Translations under genes and position numbers: made by a program
Notes under the pieces: generated by a model
Told to the model about the DNA's origin: nothing
Databases searched by the model: none
What the model saw: only the letters and a program-made list of their open reading frames with translations
Part shown: in pieces, positions 47,832 through 55,240 of the stretch
How the letters are laid out: each line of letters starts with the position of its first letter
Position numbering within the stretch: position 1 is the stretch's first letter
Assembly (NCBI RefSeq): GCF_003116095.1
Contig: NZ_LGRA01000022.1
Span: forward strand, 139,516 to 202,760
Reading direction: 5' to 3'
Length of the DNA: 63,245 bases
Source: Azospirillum sp. TSO35-2
GTDB taxonomy: Bacteria > Pseudomonadota > Alphaproteobacteria > Azospirillales > Azospirillaceae

Positions 47832-49493
47832 TCACATCCCGGGTTCGTAGACGGCGACGCGGTTGCGCCCCATGTGCTTGGCGCGGTAGAGCGCGAGGTC
47901 GGCGCGGTGGATCGCCCGTTCCAGCGTGTCGGTCGCCCCGTCCAGCCCGGCGATGCCGATGCTGGCGGTCAGGCGGAAGACGCCGTCGGGCGCCTCGATC
48001 GGCATGCGGGCGAGGTGGCGGCGCACCCGTTCGGCGACGACGCGGCTTTCGTCGGCGGTGGCGCCGGGCAGCACCACCACGAACTCCTCCCCGCCCAGCC
48101 GGCCGAGGATGTCGTATTCCCGCAGGATCGCCTGGCAGCCGGCGGCGACCATGCGCAGGGCGTCGTCGCCGGTGGCGTGGCCGTAGGTGTCGTTGATCCG
48201 CTTGAAATGGTCGACGTCCAGCACGAAGACCGACAGCGGCTCGTGGAACCGGTGGGCGCGGGCGAGCTGGCTGCGCGCCATGTCCATGAAGGAGCGGCGG
48301 TTGAAGATGCCGGTCAGCGGATCGCGCGACGCCATGTCGCGCAACGCCTCTTCCATGCTGCGGCGTTCGGTGTAGTCGTAGATCCAGGCGAGGTTCACCG
48401 GCACGCCCTGCACCACCGCCTGGTTGACGGTGAACAGCGTCCAGAAGGGCGAGCCGTCGGCCCGCTTGAACTGGACCTCCATGTTGGTGACGCCGCCGCC
48501 GCTGCGCAGCCGTTCCAGCACCCGCTGGCGCTGGAGGCCGTCCAGGTAATAGTCGCGGGCGCGGCTGCCGACCAGACGCTCGCGCGGCAGCCCGATCAGC
48601 TCGGAAAAGCGGGTGTTGACGAAGATGATCCGCCCGTTGTCCCGGCGCGACACCGACACGCCGACCGGGCTCTGCTCCAGGATCGCCTCCAGCCGCTCCT
48701 CGTTCGGCCGGACCTCCGCCATCTCGTGGATCGCGCCGACCACGCCGCCCGGCTTGCCCGACGCGTCGCGGAACGAGGATTTGGTCAGTTTGACCATGCG
48801 CACGGCGCCGTCGGCGGTGCAGATCGGCGCCTCGTAGCTGACCCGGCCCTCCGTCTCCAGCAGGACGCGGTCGTGGACGCTGTGCTCCTTGGCGGCGCCC
48901 GGGCTGGTCACCGCGAAGGTGGTGTGCCGCAGGATGTCGGCGCGGCCGATGCCGGTGAAACGCTCGAACGCGTCGTTGATCGCGACATACTGGCCGCGGG
49001 TGTCCTTGACGAAAAGCGGGATCGGCGCCGCGTCCATCAGCGCCTCGACCAGCGGTGCGCCGGCGGCTGGCCCGCCGTCCGCCCCGTCATCCGCCCCGCC
49101 GTCCGCCGCCGCTTCCTGCCGGGGGCCGATGCCGGTCACCGTCAGCAGCCGCAACGCCTCTCCCGTCGCCCCGTCGGGTTGCGGCGCGGTCCAGGGGACC
49201 TCGGCCACCGACACCCGGCGCGTTCCACCGTCGGCCAGCCGCAGCGCCCGCTCGCCGATGACTGCGGTCCCGGCGGCGCCATCCAGCCCGACATCGGACA
49301 GCGAGCGGCCGTCCAGCAAGCCGTCGGCGCCGCCCAGCAGGTCGTGCAGGGCGGGGTTCGCATAGCGGATCACGCCGGCCGCCGACGCGAGGCAGACCCC
49401 GACCGGCAGACAGTCAAAGGCCGACCACGCGGTATCCCGCATGCCCTGCGCGCCACGACCGGAGATCATTGCCACGCTACCCGAATCCAGCAT
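47832..49493 (-). CDS. Diguanylate cyclase with three PAS-type sensor domains
   Basis: Makes c-di-GMP from two GTP. The 553-residue cytosolic protein has PAS-like domains at about 20-105, 150-260 and 265-385 (AFDCLPVGVCLASAAG; PIPLFVKDTRGQYVAIND; QSPVGVSVSRRDNG, then the DYTERR exit) and a C-terminal GGDEF domain (about 395-550) with SRDPLTGIFNRRSF, the active-site loop RLGGEEF and the RxxD inhibitory site in REYD five residues earlier, so product feedback is likely. The ATG at 49493 has only a weak GGGA upstream; a second ATG eight codons in is possible. It is on the same strand as and upstream of the STAS gene, so they may share a transcript. No EAL domain. Confidence 0.95.
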   Translation of the reverse strand: MLDSGSVAMISGRGAQGMRDTAWSAFDCLPVGVCLASAAGVIRYANPALHDLLGGADGLLDGRSLSDVGLDGAAGTAVIGERALRLADGGTRRVSVAEVPWTAPQPDGATGEALRLLTVTGIGPRQEAAADGGADDGADGGPAAGAPLVEALMDAAPIPLFVKDTRGQYVAINDAFERFTGIGRADILRHTTFAVTSPGAAKEHSVHDRVLLETEGRVSYEAPICTADGAVRMVKLTKSSFRDASGKPGGVVGAIHEMAEVRPNEERLEAILEQSPVGVSVSRRDNGRIIFVNTRFSELIGLPRERLVGSRARDYYLDGLQRQRVLERLRSGGGVTNMEVQFKRADGSPFWTLFTVNQAVVQGVPVNLAWIYDYTERRSMEEALRDMASRDPLTGIFNRRSFMDMARSQLARAHRFHEPLSVFVLDVDHFKRINDTYGHATGDDALRMVAAGCQAILREYDILGRLGGEEFVVVLPGATADESRVVAERVRRHLARMPIEAPDGVFRLTASIGIAGLDGATDTLERAIHRADLALYRAKHMGRNRVAVYEPGM

Positions 49494-49508
49494 GGCGAGC
49501 AGTGTCCC

Positions 49509-49601
49509 ATAAAATTTTATTTCCTTGCAACCCTGGAGAATCCCGACGAGGTCGAAGTGGGACGTGCAGGATTCTCGAAACGGTTGAGTGTATAAAATTT
49601 T
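49509..49601. promoter_or_regulatory. AT-rich region upstream of the diguanylate cyclase, with a repeated decamer
   Basis: ATAAAATTTT occurs at 49509-49518 (within the palindrome ATAAAATTTTAT, 49509-49520) and again at 49592-49601. Between them, GAGAATCC (49536-49543) and GGATTCTC (49569-49576) form an 8-bp inverted repeat. It lies between the cobC stop and the cyclase start, so it probably holds the cyclase promoter and an operator. Confidence 0.45.
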
Positions 49602-49611
49602 CGCCGATTGT

Positions 49612-50733
49612 TCAAGACGCGGACGTTTCCACGGGTTGAAACGCCGCAGGACACCCACCGGACAGCGCACCGCGCAGCCGCTCCTTCTCCGCCGGCGTGC
49701 CGGGCAATCCGAAACGCAGCCAATCCGGGCGGTGGTCGAATCGGCGGACCAGGATGCCGGCGGCGCCCAGCGTCCGGTACAGGGCGGGGGCGCGGGCGTC
49801 CTCCACCAGCCGGAACAGCTCGGTGCCGCCGACCACCCGCAGGCCGGCCGCGTCCAGCGTCCGGTCCAGCTCCGCCGCCTCCCGCGCCAGCCGGGCGCGG
49901 GTCGCGGCGATCCAGCCGTGGTCGCCCAGCGCGGCGGTGGCGATCGACAGGCCGGGGCCGGACACCGCCCAGGGGCCGATGGCGGCGCGCAGGGCCGCCG
50001 CCACGTCCGCCGCCGCCAGCGCGATGCCGAGCCGCAGGCCGGCCAGCCCGAAGAACTTGCCGAAGGACCGCAGCACCACCAGACCGGGGCGCCCGACGAA
50101 GGGGGCGACGCTGCCGTCCGGCCGGGTGTCGGCGAACGCCTCGTCCACCACCAGCCAGCCGCCGCGCGCCGCCTGCCGGTCGGCGAGGTCGAGCAGCCGC
50201 TCGGGCGCGACGCGCCGGCCGTCGGGGTTGTTCGGGTTGACGACGACCAGAACATCGACGCCGTCCGCCGCCTCCGGCCCCTTGGCGTCGATCACCGTGT
50301 GACCGGCCAGCGCCCAGCAGCGGGCGTGCTCGGCGTAGGTCGGGCCGCAGACCGCCACCCGGCCGGGCGGGCGCAGCCGCGGCAAAAGCTGGATCAGCGC
50401 CTGCGACCCCGACGCCGCGGCGACCAGTTCCGCCGACCGGGCGCCGTAGCCGTCCGCCGCCGCTTGGCGCAAGGCCGCCTCCGCGCCGCGGCCCGGCAGG
50501 CGGGTCCAGGCCTCCGCCGCGACCGGCGGCAGCGGGTAGGGCCACGGGTTGATGCCGGTGGATAGGTCGACCCAGGGCTGCGGCGCGCCGGGGAAGGCGG
50601 CGCGGGCGCCGTCCAGGTCGCCGCCATGCAGCGGGCCGTCTTGTGGCGCTCCGTCTTGCGGCGCCCCGTCTTGCGGCTGTGCCCGTACCGTGTTGGTGAA
50701 CCCGCCCTTGGTCGCCGGCTTGTCTTCGGCCAT
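49612..50733 (-). CDS. cobC: Threonine-phosphate decarboxylase (cobalamin biosynthesis)
   Basis: A PLP enzyme that makes (R)-1-amino-2-propanol phosphate for the nucleotide loop of cobalamin. The 373-residue protein contains HGGDLDGARAAFPGAP, VDLSTGINPWPYPLPP, the VVNPNNPDGR block, VVDEAF and SFGKFFGLAGLRLG, where the lysine binds PLP. The N-terminal 40 residues are an unconserved extension with three QDGAP-type repeats encoded by a 15-bp tandem repeat (about 50639-50682). It is divergent from cobD with 68 bp between starts, a common pairing. The ATG at 50733 gives the most plausible start; a later start near HGGDLD would match homologues better. Confidence 0.93.
   Translation of the reverse strand: MAEDKPATKGGFTNTVRAQPQDGAPQDGAPQDGPLHGGDLDGARAAFPGAPQPWVDLSTGINPWPYPLPPVAAEAWTRLPGRGAEAALRQAAADGYGARSAELVAAASGSQALIQLLPRLRPPGRVAVCGPTYAEHARCWALAGHTVIDAKGPEAADGVDVLVVVNPNNPDGRRVAPERLLDLADRQAARGGWLVVDEAFADTRPDGSVAPFVGRPGLVVLRSFGKFFGLAGLRLGIALAAADVAAALRAAIGPWAVSGPGLSIATAALGDHGWIAATRARLAREAAELDRTLDAAGLRVVGGTELFRLVEDARAPALYRTLGAAGILVRRFDHRPDWLRFGLPGTPAEKERLRGALSGGCPAAFQPVETSAS
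50639..50682 (-). repeat. 15-bp tandem repeats in the cobC 5' coding region
   Basis: About three near-identical copies of GTCTTGCGGCGCCCC-type units, encoding QDGAP repeats. The copy number could vary by slippage without breaking the reading frame. Confidence 0.6.
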
Positions 50734-50801
50734 GATCGCGCCTCTTCCACCCACCCGTTGGCGCGGCGCGTCCGCCGCCCCCCTTTTGGAAACGTCCGTC
50801 C

Positions 50802-51764
50802 GTGCCGCTGCATCCCTTCCTGCTCGCCGCCGCGCTCGTCATCGAGGCGGTCGCGGGCTATCCGGACCCACTCTACGCCCGCATCCGTCATCCGGTCGTG
50901 TGGATCGGTTCGCTTATCGCGCAGCTCGACCATGCGCTCAACCGTCCGGACGACGGCTTCGGCCGGCGCAAGGCGGCCGGCGTGCTGGCGCTGCTGGTCC
51001 TGCTGCTGACGGTGGGCGGGGTGGCGGTCGCGGTGGCGTGGCTGTGCCGCCTGCTGCCGTTCGGCTGGCTGATCGAGGCGGCGCTGGCCTCCACCCTGCT
51101 GGCGCAGCGCAGCCTGCACGACCATGTCGAGGCGGTGGCCGACGGATTCCGCACCGGCGGTCTGGCCGGTGCCCGCGACGCCGTGTCGCGCATCGTCGGC
51201 CGCAACCCGGCCACCCTGGACGAACCCGCCGTCGCCCGCGCCGCCGTCGAGAGCCTGGCGGAGAACTTCTCCGACGGTGTGATCGCCCCGGCGGTCTGGC
51301 TGCTGGTGGGCGGGCTGCCGGGTCTGGCGCTCTACAAGGCGATCAACACCGCCGACAGCATGATCGGCCACCGCACCCCGCGACACGAGGCCTTCGGCTG
51401 GGCGGCGGCGCGGCTGGACGATCTGGTGAACCTGCCCGGCTCGCGCCTGACCGCGCTGCTGCTGGTCGCCGCCGCCTGGATCACCGGCGGGGCCGACGCC
51501 GCGCAGGCGTGGCGGTCGGTGCGGCAGGACGCCCACCGTCACCGCTCCCCCAACGCCGGCTGGCCGGAAGCGGCGATGGCCGGTGCGCTCGACCTCCGGC
51601 TGGGCGGCCCGCGGGTTTACGGCAAGACGCGAATCGAGGATGTCTGGCTGGGCGCCGGCCGCACCGCCGCGACGCCGGCCGACATCGCCCGCGCCTTGCA
51701 ACTCTACCGCCGCGCCTGCGCCCTGCTGATCGCCGGCGCGCTGGTGCTGGCGCTGCTTGGGTAG
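50802..51764 (+). CDS. cobD: Adenosylcobinamide-phosphate synthase (CobD/CbiB)
   Basis: Inner-membrane enzyme that attaches the aminopropanol arm to adenosylcobyric acid. The 320-residue length fits. It begins with a hydrophobic helix and YPDPLYARIRHPVVWIGSLI, and contains LAENFSDGVIAPAVW, the YKAINTADSMIGHRTP block and the C-terminal SPNAGWPEAAMAGALDLRLGG motif (partly quoted), all characteristic of CbiB. The start is a GTG at 50802. It is divergent from cobC, whose product makes the other substrate, so a shared bidirectional promoter is likely. No cobalamin riboswitch is visible in the 68-bp gap. Confidence 0.95.
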   Translation: MPLHPFLLAAALVIEAVAGYPDPLYARIRHPVVWIGSLIAQLDHALNRPDDGFGRRKAAGVLALLVLLLTVGGVAVAVAWLCRLLPFGWLIEAALASTLLAQRSLHDHVEAVADGFRTGGLAGARDAVSRIVGRNPATLDEPAVARAAVESLAENFSDGVIAPAVWLLVGGLPGLALYKAINTADSMIGHRTPRHEAFGWAAARLDDLVNLPGSRLTALLLVAAAWITGGADAAQAWRSVRQDAHRHRSPNAGWPEAAMAGALDLRLGGPRVYGKTRIEDVWLGAGRTAATPADIARALQLYRRACALLIAGALVLALLG

Positions 51765-51801
51765 GGTCCCCTCTCGAAGCCGGCCGTTCTCATTATCGGC
51801 C

Positions 51802-51881
51802 GTCATTCCCGCAACAGCGGGAATCCAGCCATGTCAGGCGCTGGGGCTGGAAACCCGGATCCGCGCCGTCGCGGGGATGAC
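51802..51881. repeat. Dispersed GTCATTCCCGC-type repeat
   Basis: An 80-bp element bounded by GTCATTCCCGC (51802-51812) and GCGGGGATGAC (51871-51881). Inside, the left arm forms its own hairpin (TTCCCGC-AACA-GCGGGAA). It resembles the GTCATTCCCGCG/GCGGGAATGAC intergenic repeats seen in many proteobacterial genomes. The palindrome at 18021-18054 has the same ends. It lies in the gap between cobD and the minus-strand membrane protein, at convergent stops. Confidence 0.7.
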
Positions 51882-51995
51882 CCTCGATCGGGGAAACGTT
51901 CCGGTTTCGGTCAAGCTTGGCTCTCTGCGGTCGGTGGCTGTGTGCACCTCAAGGGGATGGCAGCGAACGATTGCCGCCCAGGGACTCACAGGCTT

Positions 51996-52565
51996 TCAGT
52001 GACCGGCGGCGCGGCGGACCGCCAGGGTCAGGCGCCGGGCCGCCCGGCGCAGGCGCCGGAACAGGTCGCGGGCAAGCCGGACCGCGGCGGTCGCCTTCAG
52101 CCAGGCGATCCAGCCGGTCACCCGCTCGTAGCCCCAGGCGAACCAGCCGATGGTCAGCAGTTTCGGCTTGGCGACGTGGAACAGCCGCTCCACCGTGGTG
52201 ATCTTGACCAGTTCGGCGCCGACCACCACCGCGACCCCCAGCCACGGCCGCCCGGTGGCGAACAGCCAGGCGCCGATCGGCTTCGCCGGCTCCAGCAGCG
52301 CCAGCGGCACCAGCACCAGCACCAGCGACGGGTACGGACCCAGCCGGCCGACCCACCGCGCGACGCGCCGGAAGAGCGGCAGCCGGGCGACCCACCGCAG
52401 GACGGGCCGCACCCCCCAGTAGACCAGGGCATCCAACAGGAAATAGGCCAGCGCGAACGGGGTCGCGGCCATGCGCAGGATGCGGACCGGCCAGGATGGT
52501 CCCTGGACAGAACGATCGTGGGCCGGCCGGACGGACGGCGCCGGATCGGGGGGGTGGCTGCTCAT
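51996..52565 (-). CDS. Uncharacterised membrane protein, 189 aa
   Basis: A conserved-looking but unnamed protein. After a polar N-terminus come hydrophobic segments at about 35-55 (TPFALAYFLLDALVYWG), 80-95 (SLVLVLVPLALLE) and 100-118 (WLFATGRPWLGVAVVVGAEL), then VKITTVERLFHVAKPKLLTI and WFAWGYERVTGWIAWLKATA. The C-terminal 30 residues are strongly basic (RRLRRAARR). It may act at the inner membrane with the basic tail in the cytosol. The start at 52565 is upstream of the MHYT kinase promoter. No function can be assigned. Confidence 0.75.
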   Translation of the reverse strand: MSSHPPDPAPSVRPAHDRSVQGPSWPVRILRMAATPFALAYFLLDALVYWGVRPVLRWVARLPLFRRVARWVGRLGPYPSLVLVLVPLALLEPAKPIGAWLFATGRPWLGVAVVVGAELVKITTVERLFHVAKPKLLTIGWFAWGYERVTGWIAWLKATAAVRLARDLFRRLRRAARRLTLAVRRAAGH

Positions 52566-52723
52566 AAGTCATATCCGGACAGAGGTCGTAGATCCATTTC
52601 TACCACCAAGGGGAGCCTTTCGTTCGATGGGATCGACTGGCACCCTCTCCCAAATTGTTTTCCGACAGGGCGAACATCGCCCCCTGCTGTGCTACCCCAA
52701 TCCCTACAACGACGCCGCCGACC

Positions 52724-55033
52724 GTGCCAGGCCATTACGACCCACTCCTCGTCGCCTTATCCTATGTGATCGCCGTCTTCGGCGGTTACGTCGCGCTCGA
52801 CCTCGCCCATCACGCCCGCGAGCCGGTGGGCCTCAATCCGCAAGGCCGCCATCGCGACAACAGGCGGCTGGCCGGCGCGGCACTGGCGCTCGGCATCGGC
52901 ATCTGGTCGATGCACTTCGTCGGTATGCTCGCCTACCGGACGGACACGCCCATCGGCTACGACGGCGGGCTGACCGCCCTGTCCTTCGTGCTGGCCGTCG
53001 CCGTGGCGGGCGCTGGCCTGTTCGCCATGGCCCACAACCGGCCGCAACGGTTCACCCTCCCCGTCGCCGGGACCCTGACCGGGCTCGGCATCGTCGGCAT
53101 GCATTACGTGGGGATGGCGGGCATGCGCACGGAGGCACGCATGTCCTACGACCCGACGCTGACCGCCGCCTCCGTCGCCGTCGCCATCGTCGCGTCGACC
53201 GCGGCGCTGTGGCTGGCCTTCCGCACCAGCCGGGCGCTGGAACGCGCGGCCGGCGCGGTGCTGCTGGGGCTGGGGGTGGTGACGATGCACTACACCGGCA
53301 TGGCCGCCGTCGGGATGGAGGCGGTGACCGACGTCATCGATCCCGTGACGGCGCCCGGTCACGGGATGCGGGTGCAGGACGCGGCGCTGTCGTCGTCGCT
53401 GCTGGCGGTGCTGACCGGGGCCGGCGCGCTGCTGCTGCTGACGCTGGCGCTGCTGTCCTCGCTGCTGGACCGCCGCCAGCAGGCGGAGCGGTCGGACGAG
53501 CAGGAGGCGCGCTACCGCGCCATCGTCGACACCGCCGTCGACCCGATCGTCCTGATCAACGACCGCGGCATCGTCGAGTCCTTCAACCGCGCCGCCGAGA
53601 AGACCTTCGGCTTCGAGGCGGCGGAGGTGATCGGCCGCAACGTCTCGATGCTGATGCCGGAGCCGTACCACAGCGCCCATGACGGCTATCTGGAGCGCTA
53701 CCACCGCACCGGCGAACCCCGGATCATCGGCATCGGCCGCGAGGTGATGGGCCGGCGCAAGGACGGCTCGGTCTTCCCGCTCGACCTGTCGGTCGGCGAA
53801 TGGCACGTCGGCAAGCGGCGGATGTACACCGGCATCATGCGCGACATCACCGCCCGCAAGGCGGCGGAGGAGGCGATCCTGCGCGCCCGCGACGAGGCGG
53901 AGGCGGCGCGCATCGAGGCGGTGCGCGCCCGCGATTCGGCCGAGCGCGCCGACCGCGCCAAGACCAAGTTCCTGGCCGCCGCCAGCCACGACCTGCGCCA
54001 GCCGCTGCAATCGCTGTTCTTCTTCGCCCACGCCCTGTCCGACAAGCTGGAGAGCCACCCGACCGCGCCGCTGCTGGCCAGCATGACCGAATCGCTGAAC
54101 GGGCTGCGGGTGATGCTGGACAGCCTGCTGGACGTGTCGCGGCTCGACGCCGGGGTGGTGAAGCCCAGCGTCACCGATTTCGCGCTCGGCCCGCTGCTGG
54201 AACGGCTGGCCGACGAATACCGCGTGCGCGCCGCCGAATCGGGGCTGACGCTGCGCCACGTCGCGACCTCCGGCTGGACCAGCAGCGATCCCGCCCTGCT
54301 GGAGCGCATCCTGCGCAACCTGATCGAGAACGCGATCCGCTACACCGAACGCGGCACCATCCTGATCGGCTGCCTGCACCGCGGCGGCGCCCTGCGGCTG
54401 GCGGTGATCGACCAGGGCATCGGCATCCCGGCCGACAAGACCCAGGACATCTTCCAGGAGTTCACCCAGCTCGCCAACCCGGAGCGCGACCGCCGCAAGG
54501 GGCTGGGGCTGGGGCTGGCGATCGTGCGGCGGCTGGCCGGGCTGCTCGGCCACATGGTCGGGGTGAAGTCGACCCCCGGACGCGGCAGCGGCTTCTTCCT
54601 GGATCTGCCGGCGGCGGTGCCGCGGCCGGTGCCGAAGCCGGCGCGCGTGACGGTGGAGCGGCCGCGCGGCAAGGGGCTGATCGTGGTCGTCGACGACGAC
54701 ACCATCATCCTGGTCAGCATGCGGGCGATGCTGGAGGAATGGGGCTATGACGTGGTCGCCGCGGTGTCGGCCGACGAGGCGATCGAATCGCTGCTGAACC
54801 TGGGCCGGCGCCCGGCGATGATCGTCGCCGACTACCGCCTGCGCGAAGGGCGCACCGGGGTCGAGGCGATCCGCGACATCTACGGCGTCTGCGGCGTCCG
54901 CGTGCCGGCGGTGGTCCTGACCGGCGACACCGACCCCGCCCGCATCGCCGAGGTCCAGCGCAGCGGCCACCGCCTGCTGCACAAGCCGGTGTCGGCGCCG
55001 CAACTGCGCGACATCCTGATCACCGCGGCGTGA
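52724..55033 (+). CDS. Hybrid kinase: MHYT membrane sensor, FixL-like haem PAS, HisKA, HATPase, REC
   Basis: A 769-residue sensor. Residues about 1-250 are a seven-helix MHYT domain with three motifs: MHFVGM (63), MHYVGM (126) and MHYTGM (188), proposed to bind a metal and sense O2, CO or NO. The PAS domain (about 262-385) has His319, Arg325 and Arg339, aligning with FixL His200 (haem ligand), Arg206 and Arg220 (O2-linked) at identical spacing, in the family context HDGYLERY and IIGIGREVMGRRKDG. A coiled coil leads to HisKA with His422 (ASHDLRQPLQ), an HATPase (NLIENAIRYTE, DQGIGI, GLGLGLAIV) and a C-terminal receiver (VVVDDDT, ADYRLREG). The GTG at 52724 is preferred; a TTG at 52655 would add 23 residues. 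Neither has a clear ribosome-binding site. Confidence 0.93.
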   Translation: MPGHYDPLLVALSYVIAVFGGYVALDLAHHAREPVGLNPQGRHRDNRRLAGAALALGIGIWSMHFVGMLAYRTDTPIGYDGGLTALSFVLAVAVAGAGLFAMAHNRPQRFTLPVAGTLTGLGIVGMHYVGMAGMRTEARMSYDPTLTAASVAVAIVASTAALWLAFRTSRALERAAGAVLLGLGVVTMHYTGMAAVGMEAVTDVIDPVTAPGHGMRVQDAALSSSLLAVLTGAGALLLLTLALLSSLLDRRQQAERSDEQEARYRAIVDTAVDPIVLINDRGIVESFNRAAEKTFGFEAAEVIGRNVSMLMPEPYHSAHDGYLERYHRTGEPRIIGIGREVMGRRKDGSVFPLDLSVGEWHVGKRRMYTGIMRDITARKAAEEAILRARDEAEAARIEAVRARDSAERADRAKTKFLAAASHDLRQPLQSLFFFAHALSDKLESHPTAPLLASMTESLNGLRVMLDSLLDVSRLDAGVVKPSVTDFALGPLLERLADEYRVRAAESGLTLRHVATSGWTSSDPALLERILRNLIENAIRYTERGTILIGCLHRGGALRLAVIDQGIGIPADKTQDIFQEFTQLANPERDRRKGLGLGLAIVRRLAGLLGHMVGVKSTPGRGSGFFLDLPAAVPRPVPKPARVTVERPRGKGLIVVVDDDTIILVSMRAMLEEWGYDVVAAVSADEAIESLLNLGRRPAMIVADYRLREGRTGVEAIRDIYGVCGVRVPAVVLTGDTDPARIAEVQRSGHRLLHKPVSAPQLRDILITAA

Positions 55034-55044
55034 CGGATCCTGCC

Positions 55045-55078
55045 AAAAGCCCCTCTCCCCTCGCGGGAGAAGGGCTTT
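55045..55078. terminator. Terminator-like hairpin after the MHYT kinase
   Basis: AAAGCCC (55046-55052) and GGGCTTT (55072-55078) enclose CTCTCCC/GGGAGA pairing. It lies 12 bp past the kinase stop. The inner sequence resembles the REP block at 36046-36212, so it may be a relic of the same repeat family acting as a terminator. Confidence 0.6.
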
Positions 55079-55240
55079 CGAGACGGAGCGCAGCCGTTCA
55101 AACCTCAAATGCGATCACCCCGCTTTTCCGCCACGCAACCCTGGACGGGCCGGCGGCCGGCGGACTAGCATCCGCCCCCCGACCGCACCCCCGGCATTCC
55201 CTGCCCGGCCTCGCCGCCCCTTTACCTTTCACGGACCGTG

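Noticed and set aside
50734..50801. Cobalamin riboswitch between cobC and cobD
   Set aside because: The gap is only 68 bp, too short for a B12 riboswitch, and no B12-box is visible.
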